Shown here: positions 9,039 through 18,379 of the stretch, piece by piece | Position numbering within the stretch: the first letter of the stretch is position 1 | Layout: every line of letters starts with the position of its first letter | DNA from: an uncultured Erythrobacter sp. | Lineage (GTDB): Bacteria > Pseudomonadota > Alphaproteobacteria > Sphingomonadales > Sphingomonadaceae | Length of the DNA: 64,000 nucleotides | Direction: 5' to 3' | NCBI GenBank assembly: GCA_947488325.1 | Contig: CANKYZ010000004.1 | Span: 175,432 to 239,431 of the forward strand | Translations under genes and position numbers: made by a program | The notes under the pieces: model-generated | The model's input: the letters and a program-made list of their open reading frames with translations, nothing else | Databases searched by the model: none | Told to the model about the DNA's origin: nothing

Positions 9039-10112
9039 TTAAGCTGGCATACCTGCCGATATGCCAAACTGATAAGCACGTTCGACAAGCGGATGGACCC
9101 TGTCGCTCATTGCCTTTGCATGAGAAGAGGATGCGGTGCCGTCGATCACGCGTTTCTTAATGCCCTGCATAATCCCGGCGAGGCGAAAGAGGTTGTAGGC
9201 AAAATACCAGTCCATCGGCGGCACTGGGTATCCAGTGCGCGCAACATAGCGTTCGACCGCTTCTTCGACCGTGGGAATGCCCAAAGCCTTTAGATCAAGG
9301 CCAAGCAAGCCTGCCCGCCCATCATCGGATGGCTGGAACCAGTTAAGCATTAGATAGCTGAAATCGGCAATCGGATCGCCCAGCGTCGATAATTCCCAAT
9401 CGAGTACTGCGATGATGCGGGACTCTGTTTTGTGAAAGATGACATTGTCGAGCCGGTAATCGCCATGCACAACGCTGCTTTCGTGCTGCGGTGGGATTGT
9501 CTGGGGCAGCCATTCGATTAGCCGCTCCATTTGCGGCATGTGCTCTGTCTCAGACAGCTTATATTGCTTTGACCAACGCGCGATTTGACGCGCGCAGTAA
9601 TCGGTTGGTTTGCCGTAATCACCTAGACCGATCTCGTCGGGTTTGTTGAGGTGCATGTCGGCAATTGTGTCGATCAGCGCGTTATAAAGTTCGCGTCGTT
9701 CCTGCGGCTCACTGTTTGGCAGCGCACCGTTCCACAGTGAACGGCCATCGGCCATGCTCATGACAAAGAACTTTGAGCCGAGAACGTCTGGATCTTCGCA
9801 TAGGCCATAGGTTTTAGGCACGGGAAAGCCGGTTGGATGTAGGCCCGTCATCGCCTTGTATTCGCGATCTACGGCATGCGCCGAAGGCAGCAATTTGCCA
9901 AATGGCTGCCTGCGGAGCACGTAATTCATACTTGGCGTTTCGATCTTGTAGGTTGGGTTGGATTGCCCACCCTTAAACTTGGCATAACTGATCGGGCCTT
10001 CGAAGCCCTCCACATTGGCTTCAAACCACGCGGTCAGTGTTTCAAGGTTGAGTTTATCGGCCTCAGGCACTTCGACAGTGCCAACCATTTCTTTGTCGAA
10101 ATCAATATCCAT
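9039..10112 (-). CDS. Phosphotransferase of the APH/ACAD10-like kinase family
   Basis: 357 residues with an aminoglycoside-phosphotransferase fold: the catalytic loop HGDYRLDN (residues 216-223, Asp218) and the metal-binding LDWE (Asp238). The closest match in style is the kinase-like family that neighbours acyl-CoA dehydrogenases in bacteria and is fused to one in animal ACAD10/ACAD11, not true aminoglycoside-resistance enzymes. It overlaps the stop of the alcohol dehydrogenase upstream by one base (TGATG), so the two should be translationally coupled. A role in phosphorylating a hydroxyacyl-CoA intermediate is inferred from context only. Its end lies 10 bases from the convergent S8 protease gene. 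Confidence 0.85.
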   Translation of the reverse strand: MDIDFDKEMVGTVEVPEADKLNLETLTAWFEANVEGFEGPISYAKFKGGQSNPTYKIETPSMNYVLRRQPFGKLLPSAHAVDREYKAMTGLHPTGFPVPKTYGLCEDPDVLGSKFFVMSMADGRSLWNGALPNSEPQERRELYNALIDTIADMHLNKPDEIGLGDYGKPTDYCARQIARWSKQYKLSETEHMPQMERLIEWLPQTIPPQHESSVVHGDYRLDNVIFHKTESRIIAVLDWELSTLGDPIADFSYLMLNWFQPSDDGRAGLLGLDLKALGIPTVEEAVERYVARTGYPVPPMDWYFAYNLFRLAGIMQGIKKRVIDGTASSSHAKAMSDRVHPLVERAYQFGISAGMPA

Positions 10113-11200
10113 CAGTCGAACATCACCACGCTGCGCGCATGGCTTCCTTTACGCATTTTTTCAAACCCAGCATTCACATCCTTAAGCTCGATCCGCTCTG
10201 CAATGATTGTGTCGAGATCGAGCAGACCGCGCATATAGAAATCAACCAGTCGAGGCAGGTCGATGGGGAAATGGTTCATCCCCATGATCGCTCCCATCAA
10301 TTTTTTGCCGCCCAGTAAATCCATTGCGCCAAGTCCGACTTTGCAATCGAGCGGCATCATCCCGAGTATGACAGCCGTTCCGCCCCGGCGCAGGCTTGCC
10401 ACCGCGAGATCTGCAGAAGCCTGACGGCCCACCGCTTCGATGCCCCAATCAACACCGCCGCCAGAGATATCCATGATTTGTTTCACTACATCATCGGCCA
10501 GCGCATCAACCGTGTGGGTTGCTCCCAGTGTCTCAGCTAGTGCGCGTTTCTCTGGAAGAGGGTCAGCGGCAATCACCTTGCCGGCGCCTGCAATCTTTGC
10601 CGCGTTGATGGTCGCAAGTCCAACCCCGCCGCAACCGACGACCAACACGGTTTCGCCCGGCGTCACATTGCAGGCGTTGAAGATCGTGCCAGCACCAGTG
10701 GTCACCGCGCAGCCAATCACCGCTGCCCGGTCGAGCGGCATGGCTTTATCGATGGTGACACAGGCATTTTCGTGGATCAACATTTGCTCAGACAGGGCTG
10801 AGAGATTGAGCATCTGATTAACAGGATCACCGTCTGCGAGAGTCATGCGCGGAGCATCTCCCTTGCCGCGTCGGGTCGCCGCACCAAGACACAGCGCCAT
10901 ACGGCCAGTCACGCAAAATTCGCACTGTCCGCAAAATGCGCTGAGGCAGGACACGACATGGTCACCTGGCTTTACAGTTGTGACTTCGGAACCAACCGCA
11001 CGAACCACACCAGCAGCCTCATGACCCGGAACAGCCGGGAGAGGGTGAGGGTAGAGACCGTCAATAAAGTGCAGATCCGAATGGCACAGGCCGCAGGCCT
11101 TAGTGTCGATCAAAACCTCATGCGGCATGGGATCGGCGACTTCAATGTCGCCGATCACCAGACCCTCACCCGGTTGTTTCAGAATTGCTGCTTTTGCCAT
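10112..11200 (-). CDS. Zinc-dependent alcohol dehydrogenase (MDR superfamily)
   Basis: 362 residues with medium-chain dehydrogenase features: CGLCHSD with the catalytic zinc Cys, GHEAAG, a structural zinc site (CGQCEFCVTGRMALC), and the NAD-binding VVGCGGVG motif followed by an acidic residue (AADP), which suggests NAD rather than NADP. This layout resembles class III/aryl-alcohol-type enzymes. It oxidises an alcohol to an aldehyde or ketone; the actual substrate is unknown. It lies 27 bases after the acyl-CoA dehydrogenase and overlaps the kinase gene, forming one operon with them. Confidence 0.88.
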   Translation of the reverse strand: MAKAAILKQPGEGLVIGDIEVADPMPHEVLIDTKACGLCHSDLHFIDGLYPHPLPAVPGHEAAGVVRAVGSEVTTVKPGDHVVSCLSAFCGQCEFCVTGRMALCLGAATRRGKGDAPRMTLADGDPVNQMLNLSALSEQMLIHENACVTIDKAMPLDRAAVIGCAVTTGAGTIFNACNVTPGETVLVVGCGGVGLATINAAKIAGAGKVIAADPLPEKRALAETLGATHTVDALADDVVKQIMDISGGGVDWGIEAVGRQASADLAVASLRRGGTAVILGMMPLDCKVGLGAMDLLGGKKLMGAIMGMNHFPIDLPRLVDFYMRGLLDLDTIIAERIELKDVNAGFEKMRKGSHARSVVMFD

Positions 11201-11227
11201 TATCGGCCTCTCCCTGATATGCTGGGC

Positions 11228-12559
11228 TTAACGTGTCGCGCCCATATCGCCTGAGCTGAACCCGCCGCCATCATTCGCCGTCGAACCACCGCGAAGGGCG
11301 TTGGCTGTTGGACCAGCTTCCGGAATGTGCTTGCCAAATTCCATGCGAGCGATTGAGCGCGCGTGAACTTCGTCCGGACCGTCGGCTAAACGCAGCGTGC
11401 GCTGATGTGCGTAGGCCGAGGCAAGACCGTAATCGTCCGATACGCCGCCGCCGCCATGGGCCTGAATCGCATCATCGATGATCTTCAGGGCCATATTTGG
11501 CGCCTGAACCTTGATCATAGCGATTTCCTGCTTGGCCGATTTGTTGCCAACCTTGTCCATCATGTCTGCTGCTTTCAGGCAGAGCAGGCGGGTCATGTCG
11601 ATATCAATACGGGCACGCGCGACGCGTTCTTCCCAGACTGAGTGCTTGTAGATCGGCTTGCCGAAGGCTTCACGCTCCTGAAGCCGTTTACACATTTTCG
11701 CCAGCGCTTCTTCTGCAGTACCGATCGTGCGCATACAGTGATGAATGCGGCCAGGGCCGAGGCGACCTTGAGCGATTTCGAAACCGCGACCTTCGCCCAG
11801 TAGCATGTTTGTAACAGGGACACGAACGTCCTTCATTTCCACTTCCATATGACCATGCGGCGCATCGTCATACCCGAACACGGGAAGGTGGCGCAGGATG
11901 TTCACGCCCGGCGCATCATTCGGCATTAAAAGCATGCTCTGCTGTGCGTGACGCCCGGCAGAAAAATCGGTCTTGCCCATAACGATTGAGATCTTGCAAC
12001 GCGGATCACCTAGCCCCGAAGACCACCATTTGCGGCCATTGATGACATATTCATCGCCGTCACGTTCGATGCGTGTCTCAATATTGGTCGCGTCAGACGA
12101 AGCGGTAAAAGGCTCGGTCATCAGGAAGGCAGAACGGATTTCACCATTCATGATCGGGTTGAGCCATTGCTCTTTTTGCTCACGCGTGCCGTAGCGGTGA
12201 AACACTTCCATATTGCCAGTGTCGGGAGCGGAGCAATTGAAGACTTCACTTGCCCATCCAATGCGGCCCATTTCCTCAGCGCACAATGCATATTCGAGGT
12301 TGGTGAGGCCGGGGCCTTCAAATTCAAACGTGTCATCAACATGATGATGGCTGTCATTGCGCGGCGGCATGAACAGGTTCCAGATGCCAGCATCCTTTGC
12401 CAGCTTCTTTTTATCTTCAATGATCTGGATGACCTTCCAGCGCTCGCCCTCTGCCTCTTGCGCGTGGAAAACATTCATATTGGGGCGAACATGCGCTTCG
12501 ATGAAGTCGCGAACGCGATCGCGCCAATAGGCCTGGCGTTCTGTAGGTTGAAAATCCAT
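11228..12559 (-). CDS. Acyl-CoA dehydrogenase family protein (ACAD10/11-like class)
   Basis: 443 residues, longer than typical short-chain members (about 380). It has the FAD-binding FLMTEPF segment, the substrate-loop [23 protein letters not shown], the QAHGGGGVS loop and the terminal [10 protein letters not shown] helix. It should form a trans double bond in an acyl-CoA and pass electrons to ETF. It is first in a minus-strand set with the alcohol dehydrogenase and the APH-type kinase, the partner type fused to such dehydrogenases in animals. The C-terminus ends in a low-complexity Gly/Ser tail. Confidence 0.88.
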   Translation of the reverse strand: MDFQPTERQAYWRDRVRDFIEAHVRPNMNVFHAQEAEGERWKVIQIIEDKKKLAKDAGIWNLFMPPRNDSHHHVDDTFEFEGPGLTNLEYALCAEEMGRIGWASEVFNCSAPDTGNMEVFHRYGTREQKEQWLNPIMNGEIRSAFLMTEPFTASSDATNIETRIERDGDEYVINGRKWWSSGLGDPRCKISIVMGKTDFSAGRHAQQSMLLMPNDAPGVNILRHLPVFGYDDAPHGHMEVEMKDVRVPVTNMLLGEGRGFEIAQGRLGPGRIHHCMRTIGTAEEALAKMCKRLQEREAFGKPIYKHSVWEERVARARIDIDMTRLLCLKAADMMDKVGNKSAKQEIAMIKVQAPNMALKIIDDAIQAHGGGGVSDDYGLASAYAHQRTLRLADGPDEVHARSIARMEFGKHIPEAGPTANALRGGSTANDGGGFSSGDMGATR

Positions 12560-12643
12560 GGGGGTGTTCCTCTCTCAAGTCTTGAATTGCAATCGAATCT
12601 GATAGGCGCGACCGTGGCAGAGCGTTTCAGCCACGCCAAGCCC

Positions 12644-14089
12644 TCATTTGTATGTGGCTTCCGCTTTACTCAACGCTGCGACGCGTGCTTCGTGATCATC
12701 TCTCGTGATCGGGAAACGCCCCAGCCAATACGCTGCGATCAACGTTAGGATTGTGGTTGCGCTTCCAAAATAGATGATGAGGTCGGATATCACGCTCGGG
12801 TCAACATCAGCGGGGTCGGTCGATGGCGAAAGCTGCGCGAGCGACAGGAACCAACCTGACAGGAAAATGCCAAGGCCGGTCGCGCACTTCTGCACCAACC
12901 AATTGCCGGAATAGAAAGCACCCTCGGACCGTTTGCCAGTGCGCTCCTGATAGGCCTCAACAATTTCAGCAATCATGGAAGATGCAGAAATTACCACGGT
13001 TATAGCCAACGCATTGCCGGGGACCAGCAGGCCATAAAGAAGTGCAGCTGACACAGTACTCCCGGGTGCAGGCCAGACATCAGCCAACAATGCGACATAG
13101 GGCGTAAACATAAGCACAAGCGCGCCGATCGCGCCAATTGACGCGCTCTTAGGTTTGCCAAAGCGTTTATGCATCGGCCCGACAATGAAGAACATCACAA
13201 TCACCGAAAAGAACAGGGCGACTGGATACAAATCCAGTGCAGTCGCGCCATTTGGTGACGATGTCAGCGGGGTTGCGTCCAATCGCCAGACGAATACGTT
13301 GAGATAGTTCGACAGTGAAAAGTTCATGCCTTGGCTGATGTAAGCGGCAAGGCCTCCGGCTGCGAAGATAAGAAACGCCTTTTCTCTAAATGCCTCGATT
13401 ATCTCTGAAAAGCATGACTTCAAGCTAAAGGGGGTGGGCTTGGTCGCGGGTAATTTGGCTACCAACGAATGTTGACCTACAGCCGATCCGATGACGGATA
13501 TAACCATCAAAATTCCCCCAAACAGACCAAAGCTGTAATATCCCTCGCGCCGAAGCAGGCCATTCTCGCCGGACAGGAAAACACTGTAAGCAAGCGCCAG
13601 CATGAGCAAGCCACCAAGCCAACCTGACAGATAACGATATCGAAACAGCGTAGTCCGCTCGACATAGTCGGACGTGATTTCTGGTAGCAATGAAACCGAA
13701 GGCACTTCGCAGGCCGATAACAACACGCGTACAACTATCGCGATGCCAACCAAACCTAAGAAACTAGGCGCTTCCGCGCCTGGAGGGGACCAGAGCAATA
13801 CCCACGCAAACGCTAGTGGGATTGGGGCGGCGTAAAGCCAAGGCAGCCGTCTGCCCCACTTCGTATATGTCCGGTCAGACAGGTTGCCGAGGATCGGATC
13901 GACCACGGCATCGACCAGTAGTGCAACCAGCAAGGCGGAGCTGACAAGCCATGCTTCCATCCCTAAAACCTGATTGTAGAACAATAAGAGGAAGAACGAA
14001 AAGCCAGTGTCTTTCACACCAAAGGCAACCGCGCCAAAGCCATGGATTAACTTTAACCGAAGCGGGAGCTTGCCTTGCACTAGGCTCAT
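12644..14089 (-). CDS. GPH-type MFS transporter
   Basis: 481 residues, about 12 membrane helices. The N-terminal half has the glycoside-pentoside-hexuronide:cation symporter style: KLIHGFGAVAFGVKDTGF, VDAVVDPILGNLSDRT and KWGRRLPWLYAAPIPLAF. It lies 84 bases upstream of the acyl-CoA dehydrogenase on the same strand, and its start faces the plus-strand acyl-CoA dehydrogenase at 14305 across 215 bases. In sphingomonads such carriers occur next to catabolic genes for sugars and also for lipids or terpenes. The substrate cannot be read from the sequence; uptake of the compound degraded by this cluster is the natural guess. Confidence 0.82.
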   Translation of the reverse strand: MSLVQGKLPLRLKLIHGFGAVAFGVKDTGFSFFLLLFYNQVLGMEAWLVSSALLVALLVDAVVDPILGNLSDRTYTKWGRRLPWLYAAPIPLAFAWVLLWSPPGAEAPSFLGLVGIAIVVRVLLSACEVPSVSLLPEITSDYVERTTLFRYRYLSGWLGGLLMLALAYSVFLSGENGLLRREGYYSFGLFGGILMVISVIGSAVGQHSLVAKLPATKPTPFSLKSCFSEIIEAFREKAFLIFAAGGLAAYISQGMNFSLSNYLNVFVWRLDATPLTSSPNGATALDLYPVALFFSVIVMFFIVGPMHKRFGKPKSASIGAIGALVLMFTPYVALLADVWPAPGSTVSAALLYGLLVPGNALAITVVISASSMIAEIVEAYQERTGKRSEGAFYSGNWLVQKCATGLGIFLSGWFLSLAQLSPSTDPADVDPSVISDLIIYFGSATTILTLIAAYWLGRFPITRDDHEARVAALSKAEATYK

Positions 14090-14304
14090 AAATTGCGACC
14101 CGAAATTGTGCTCGTCGCTGCGAATCCGGTCATTGCGGTCCTCTCAAACTCTTTCCGCGAACCTACGCTTACCGCTCTGCACGTCAACGGAATCTCGTTG
14201 ACGCTACGGCATGGCTAGCTGGTCGAACTGTGCTTGCGAGAGGCTTACGAATCACGATAACGTAAGCGTCAAGTGGATGCCTGATTTTAAGAGGAGTCGG
14301 CTAA

Positions 14305-15498
14305 ATGACCGATCTGGAAACTTTCCGAAATGAAACCCGCGCATGGCTCGAGGCGAACTGCCCGGCTGAGATGCGTGAGCCGGTGCGCGATGATGAAGAC
14401 GTCTATTGGGGCGGCCGCAACGCAACCTTTAAGAGCGACGCCCAAAAGGCATGGTTCGAGGTTTGCCGGGACAAGGGCTACACAGTCCCCGCATGGCCCA
14501 AAGCCTATGGCGGGGCGGGTCTAAGCGCACCAGAAGCCAAAGTGCTTCGTCAGGAAATGAGCCGGATTGGCGCGCGTCCGCCGCTTAGCTCATTCGGTAT
14601 CTGGATGCTTGGCCCAGCATTGCTGCAATTCGGCACTGAGGGACAGAAACAGCGATTCCTCAGCGAAATCGCACGCGGTGAAATCCGTTGGTGTCAGGGT
14701 TATTCCGAACCTGGTAGCGGCAGTGACCTCGTCTCAATGCAGACCTTTGGTGAAGACAAGGAGGATCACTGGGTCGTCAACGGTCAGAAAATCTGGACCT
14801 CTTATGCTGACGAAGCCGATTGGATTTTTTGCCTGGTCCGCACAGACAAAGACAACAAATATCAGGGCATCACCTTCATGTTATTCGACATGGCTGGCGG
14901 AGGTGTCACGACCAGGCCAATCTTGCTTATCAGCGGCAACAGCCCATTCTGCGAAACTTTCTTTGACGATGTGAAAGTACCCAAAAGCTATGGCGAAGAT
15001 TGCCCCGGCTTTGTTGGTCAGATCAATCGTGGCTGGGACGTTGCGAAATATCTGCTCGGCCATGAGCGTGAAATGATCTCTGGCATTGGCGGCGGTGAAC
15101 GCACAGCTGCTATCGGTTCTGCCATGAAGCGCCAATCCGCCAAGACAGGCGACGAACTCGATCCGGTCCTGCGCGCAGAGCTTGCCATGTTTGATGTGGA
15201 CTCGCTCGCCTTCACCGCCATGGGTGAAAAATTCATGGACGAGATGAAGTCCGGCAAGGGCCATCCGGCTCAACCCAACATGATGAAATATGTCGGGACG
15301 GAATTGAACAAACGTCGCCATGAATTGATGATGTCGGCCGGCGGTTCGCGCAGTCTTGAATGGGAAAGCGAAGAAACGGGCGGCGGCAAGCCATCGCGTG
15401 GGTGGCTGCGAACTAAGGCAAACTCGATCGAAGGCGGCACTTCGGAAGTCATGCTCAATGTGATTTCCAAACGTATTCTCGATTTGCCGGGTTCCTAA
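14305..15498 (+). CDS. Acyl-CoA dehydrogenase family protein
   Basis: 397 residues. Features include GAGLSAPEAKVL, CQGYSEPGSGSDL (FAD and substrate loop), GQKIWTSYAD, and the C-terminal SIEGGTSEVMLNVISKRIL. The AGGAGT ribosome site precedes the ATG. It heads a plus-strand set with a second acyl-CoA dehydrogenase and an SDR. Pairs of this kind often make heteromeric dehydrogenases acting on unusual acyl-CoAs (side chains of sterols or bile acids, for example); whether these two associate is inference. Confidence 0.88.
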   Translation: MTDLETFRNETRAWLEANCPAEMREPVRDDEDVYWGGRNATFKSDAQKAWFEVCRDKGYTVPAWPKAYGGAGLSAPEAKVLRQEMSRIGARPPLSSFGIWMLGPALLQFGTEGQKQRFLSEIARGEIRWCQGYSEPGSGSDLVSMQTFGEDKEDHWVVNGQKIWTSYADEADWIFCLVRTDKDNKYQGITFMLFDMAGGGVTTRPILLISGNSPFCETFFDDVKVPKSYGEDCPGFVGQINRGWDVAKYLLGHEREMISGIGGGERTAAIGSAMKRQSAKTGDELDPVLRAELAMFDVDSLAFTAMGEKFMDEMKSGKGHPAQPNMMKYVGTELNKRRHELMMSAGGSRSLEWESEETGGGKPSRGWLRTKANSIEGGTSEVMLNVISKRILDLPGS

Positions 15499-15581
15499 CC
15501 TGACACACTGAAATTTATGGGCGGCGCGGCTTTCTAGTCAGTGGCCCGAACGACAAAACTCGAAAGAGAGGACGGCACTCT

Positions 15582-16721
15582 ATGCCCCTTTATCACGACG
15601 AAGATCAGGCGATGCTTGCGGACACAGCCCGCGGTTTCATGGCCGATGAAGGCAATACTACGAAACAACTGCGCCACTGGCGCGACCGCGATTGTCCCGA
15701 TGGATTCGGTCATGCTTTGTGGAAACAGATGGCTGGAATGGGCTTTACCGGCATGCTTGTCGGCGAAGAAGATGGCGGTTTGGGTATGGGCCATGTCGAG
15801 GCAGGCATCGTGCTCGAAGAGATTGGCCGCAACCTAACGCCTTCTCCGTTCCTGACCTCATCAGTGCTAGCCGCAACGGCTCTCAAACATGGGTCGAATG
15901 ATCTCAAGGGACGCTATCTCCCTGGCCTCGTTTCAGGCGACAGCGTCTTTGCCGTGGCCATTGATGAAACGGCCAAGCACCGGCCAAGTCGCATCACGAC
16001 CAAAGCTGAGAAATCGGGCAACGGATTCAAACTGACAGGCGCCAAAAGCTTCGTCATTCAAGGCGCAAGCGCTGACATGTTGATCGTCGCTGCAAGGACG
16101 AGCGGATCGGATGATGACAAGGACGGGATCACACTGTTCGCCGTGCCTAAAGATGTTGCGAATATGAGCCACGATGCCGTGCGCCTTGTTGACAGTTCAA
16201 TGGCATCGCAAACTAAATTCGACGGAGTTGATCTCGATGGGGACGCGGTGATTGGCGAAGTCGATGGCGGACGTGAAGTTCTGAACGCTATGCTCACCGC
16301 AGGCCGAATTGGGGCCGCAGCTGAGGGCGTTGGCGTTGCTGCTGGGGCAATGGACATGACTGTCGATTACCTAAAGCAGCGCAAACAATTCGGACAACTC
16401 ATCGGTGAATTTCAGGCACTACAACACCGCGCAAGCCACCTTTATTCTGAGGTTGAGATTGCGCGCGCCGTTGTCATCAAGGCGCAGCAATTGCTCGATG
16501 CTGGAGCAGACAGCGCCGAATTGATGAGCTCTGTTGCCAAGGCAAAGGTTGCCAAAGCTGCTGGCCTTTCGGTCAAAGAAGGCGTGCAAATGCATGGCGG
16601 TATTGGCATGACCGACGAATACGACATTGGCTTGTATATGAAGCGGGATCGTGCGCTGCAGGAATTTCTTGGCGATGCCTATTTCCACGCCAATCGCGTC
16701 GCCGAATTGAGCGGCTATTAA
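15582..16721 (+). CDS. Acyl-CoA dehydrogenase family protein
   Basis: 379 residues with the alpha/beta/alpha ACAD fold: the AMGFTGMLVGEEDGGLGMG-like N-domain, a KSFVIQGASADM middle domain, RKQFGQLIGEFQALQH and the MHGGIGMTDEYDIGLYMKR end. The FAD-loop is less canonical than in its neighbour, as expected for the smaller partner in paired dehydrogenases. It lies 83 bases after the first gene and 7 bases before the SDR. It probably oxidises the same or the next intermediate; the substrate is unknown. Confidence 0.87.
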   Translation: MPLYHDEDQAMLADTARGFMADEGNTTKQLRHWRDRDCPDGFGHALWKQMAGMGFTGMLVGEEDGGLGMGHVEAGIVLEEIGRNLTPSPFLTSSVLAATALKHGSNDLKGRYLPGLVSGDSVFAVAIDETAKHRPSRITTKAEKSGNGFKLTGAKSFVIQGASADMLIVAARTSGSDDDKDGITLFAVPKDVANMSHDAVRLVDSSMASQTKFDGVDLDGDAVIGEVDGGREVLNAMLTAGRIGAAAEGVGVAAGAMDMTVDYLKQRKQFGQLIGEFQALQHRASHLYSEVEIARAVVIKAQQLLDAGADSAELMSSVAKAKVAKAAGLSVKEGVQMHGGIGMTDEYDIGLYMKRDRALQEFLGDAYFHANRVAELSGY

Positions 16722-16728
16722 AGGTAGA

Positions 16729-17538
16729 ATGACAATGGATATTGGTTCACTTTTTGGCCTTAATGGCCGCATTGCGTTGATCACTGGTGGTTCGCGCGGG
16801 ATCGGCAAAATGTTTGTCGAAGGCCTGCTCGCCGCTGGGTGCGCACGGGTTTATATATCGGCCCGTAAGGTCGATCAGATGCAGGAAACCATCGCAGAGT
16901 TTGGCGAAGATAAGGTAATCGGTATTCCCGCAGACCTCAGCCAGATGGACGGTATGATTGCACTTGCTGATGAAATGGCGAAGCGTGAAGAAAAGCTCGA
17001 CATCCTCATCAACAATGCTGGAGCCGCTTGGGGCCAACCTTACCTCGAATTCAACGAGGCAGGCTGGCACAGGACGATGGACCTGAACGTAAAGACGCCA
17101 TTCTTCCTGACGCAAAAGCTGCATGACCTGCTCGTCGCAGGTGGCAAGGGCGATCACCCAGCTAAAGTGATCCATGTGTCGTCCATTGACGGTCAGCGGA
17201 TCAATCCCTGGGAAACATATGCCTATCAAGCGTCGAAAGCGGCTGTGATCCAGCTTACTCGCAGAATGGCGGCGCGGCTGATCCAAGACAATATCATTGT
17301 CTCTTCCATCGCGCCGGGTGCCTTTGCCAGTGAGATGAATAAAGCCGCAAAATCTGCGCCAGACGCATCGGCTGCAATGATTCCGGCAAAACGAATCGGC
17401 ACCGCCGAAGACATGGCGGCTGCCGCGATTTATCTGTGCAGCCGCGCGGGTGATTATGTCGTGGGCGACACATTGACCGTTGATGGAGGCGTTGTGAATG
17501 CCTCGCTACCAAACATTTTCAACGATCCGGCTGGTTGA
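16729..17538 (+). CDS. SDR-family oxidoreductase
   Basis: 269 residues with a classical short-chain dehydrogenase layout: TGGSRGIG cofactor loop near residue 20, NNAG, a Ser followed by YAYQASK (catalytic Tyr and Lys), and a C-terminal DGG motif (TVDGGV). Arg residues after the glycine loop (SARK) suggest NADP. ATG codons at 16729 and 16735 are both possible after AAAGGTAG. As the last gene of the ACAD-ACAD-SDR set it would oxidise a hydroxyacyl or reduce a keto intermediate. Confidence 0.87.
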   Translation: MTMDIGSLFGLNGRIALITGGSRGIGKMFVEGLLAAGCARVYISARKVDQMQETIAEFGEDKVIGIPADLSQMDGMIALADEMAKREEKLDILINNAGAAWGQPYLEFNEAGWHRTMDLNVKTPFFLTQKLHDLLVAGGKGDHPAKVIHVSSIDGQRINPWETYAYQASKAAVIQLTRRMAARLIQDNIIVSSIAPGAFASEMNKAAKSAPDASAAMIPAKRIGTAEDMAAAAIYLCSRAGDYVVGDTLTVDGGVVNASLPNIFNDPAG

Positions 17539-17554
17539 ACCTATTCTGTCGTTC

Positions 17555-17582
17555 CGTTCCGCTGCTTTGGTGGAGCGGAACG
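17555..17582 (+). terminator. Possible weak terminator hairpin after the SDR
   Basis: A perfect 9-bp stem (CGTTCCGCT with its complement) around a 10-base loop, 16 bases after the SDR stop. There is no T-run after it, so it may only slow polymerase or protect the 3' end. Confidence 0.35.
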
Positions 17583-17660
17583 AAGATATGCGGCGGCGAT
17601 GTAACAACTGGCGGCTTGCTTGCGAAATCAAGTTCGTAACCCCCTTCAAGGAGTCTTCGA

Positions 17661-18299
17661 ATGCCTCGCTTAACACCCCGCCGTTTGCCCGTGGTTGCTC
17701 TGGCCGTGTGGTTGGTGTTGGCTCTCCCAACAACAACCGCCGCGCAGGACGAAGAACTCGCCGCACGGCCTGAATTGTCCGATGACTTCTCCGATTTGGC
17801 AGAGCCCGAAGAAGAAACCGCCGAAGTTGCGCCCGAAATGCAGGAATCGCTCGATCGCATGAGCGAGGTAATTTTGGCGCTTGATGGTGACGCGGAGCGG
17901 ACGGGAAACAACTGGCAGCTTACCATTGAAGAGCGAGTGATGCTGGTTGTTACAGATGTCAGCGCTGGTCGGATGCGGATTATTACTCCGATCGCGGCAG
18001 CCGAAGGCTTGCCCGCAGAAGCGCTTGAACGGTTGATGCAGGCCAATTTCGACACTACACTCGATGCACGCTACGCTGTTGGGCAGGGGCTGGTGTGGGG
18101 CACATTTATTCACCCGCTCGATAGCCTGACCACTCGCGATTTCGCATCAGGTCTCCTGCAAACACACACTTTGGCGGTGACGTTTGGGACGACGTTCTCA
18201 AGCGGAGCGCTGAATTATGGTGGCGGCGATAGCGGCGCGATTATCGAAAATCAGTTAGAAGCGTTGCTCGAGGAATTGGAAAAGCGGAAGACGACGTAA
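17661..18299 (+). CDS. Exported protein of unknown function
   Basis: 212 residues; not recognised. A Sec signal peptide is clear (hydrophobic VVALAVWLVLALPTTTAAQ), then a very acidic stretch (about residues 30-60, rich in Glu and Asp) and a mixed alpha/beta part that includes RVMLVVTDVSAGRMRIITPI. The ribosome site is AAGGAG. No enzyme motif, lipobox or transmembrane anchor is seen after cleavage, so it is probably periplasmic. The frame is convergent with the broken hydrolase at 18380. Confidence 0.7.
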   Translation: MPRLTPRRLPVVALAVWLVLALPTTTAAQDEELAARPELSDDFSDLAEPEEETAEVAPEMQESLDRMSEVILALDGDAERTGNNWQLTIEERVMLVVTDVSAGRMRIITPIAAAEGLPAEALERLMQANFDTTLDARYAVGQGLVWGTFIHPLDSLTTRDFASGLLQTHTLAVTFGTTFSSGALNYGGGDSGAIIENQLEALLEELEKRKTT

Positions 18300-18379
18300 T
18301 CGACGTAATTCTAGCGATCTTCAAAATTGCTGCGAAACCGGTTTCGATGATTTTGGTGAGCAGCAAACAGTCCGAGGGT

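Noticed and set aside
9039..10112. Aminoglycoside resistance gene
   Set aside because: The APH fold is present, but the gene is coupled to dehydrogenase genes and resembles the ACAD-associated kinase group.
18333..18346. Palindrome CGAAACCGGTTTCG, like a LacI-family operator
   Set aside because: It lies between the 3' ends of convergent genes, where an operator would control nothing visible.
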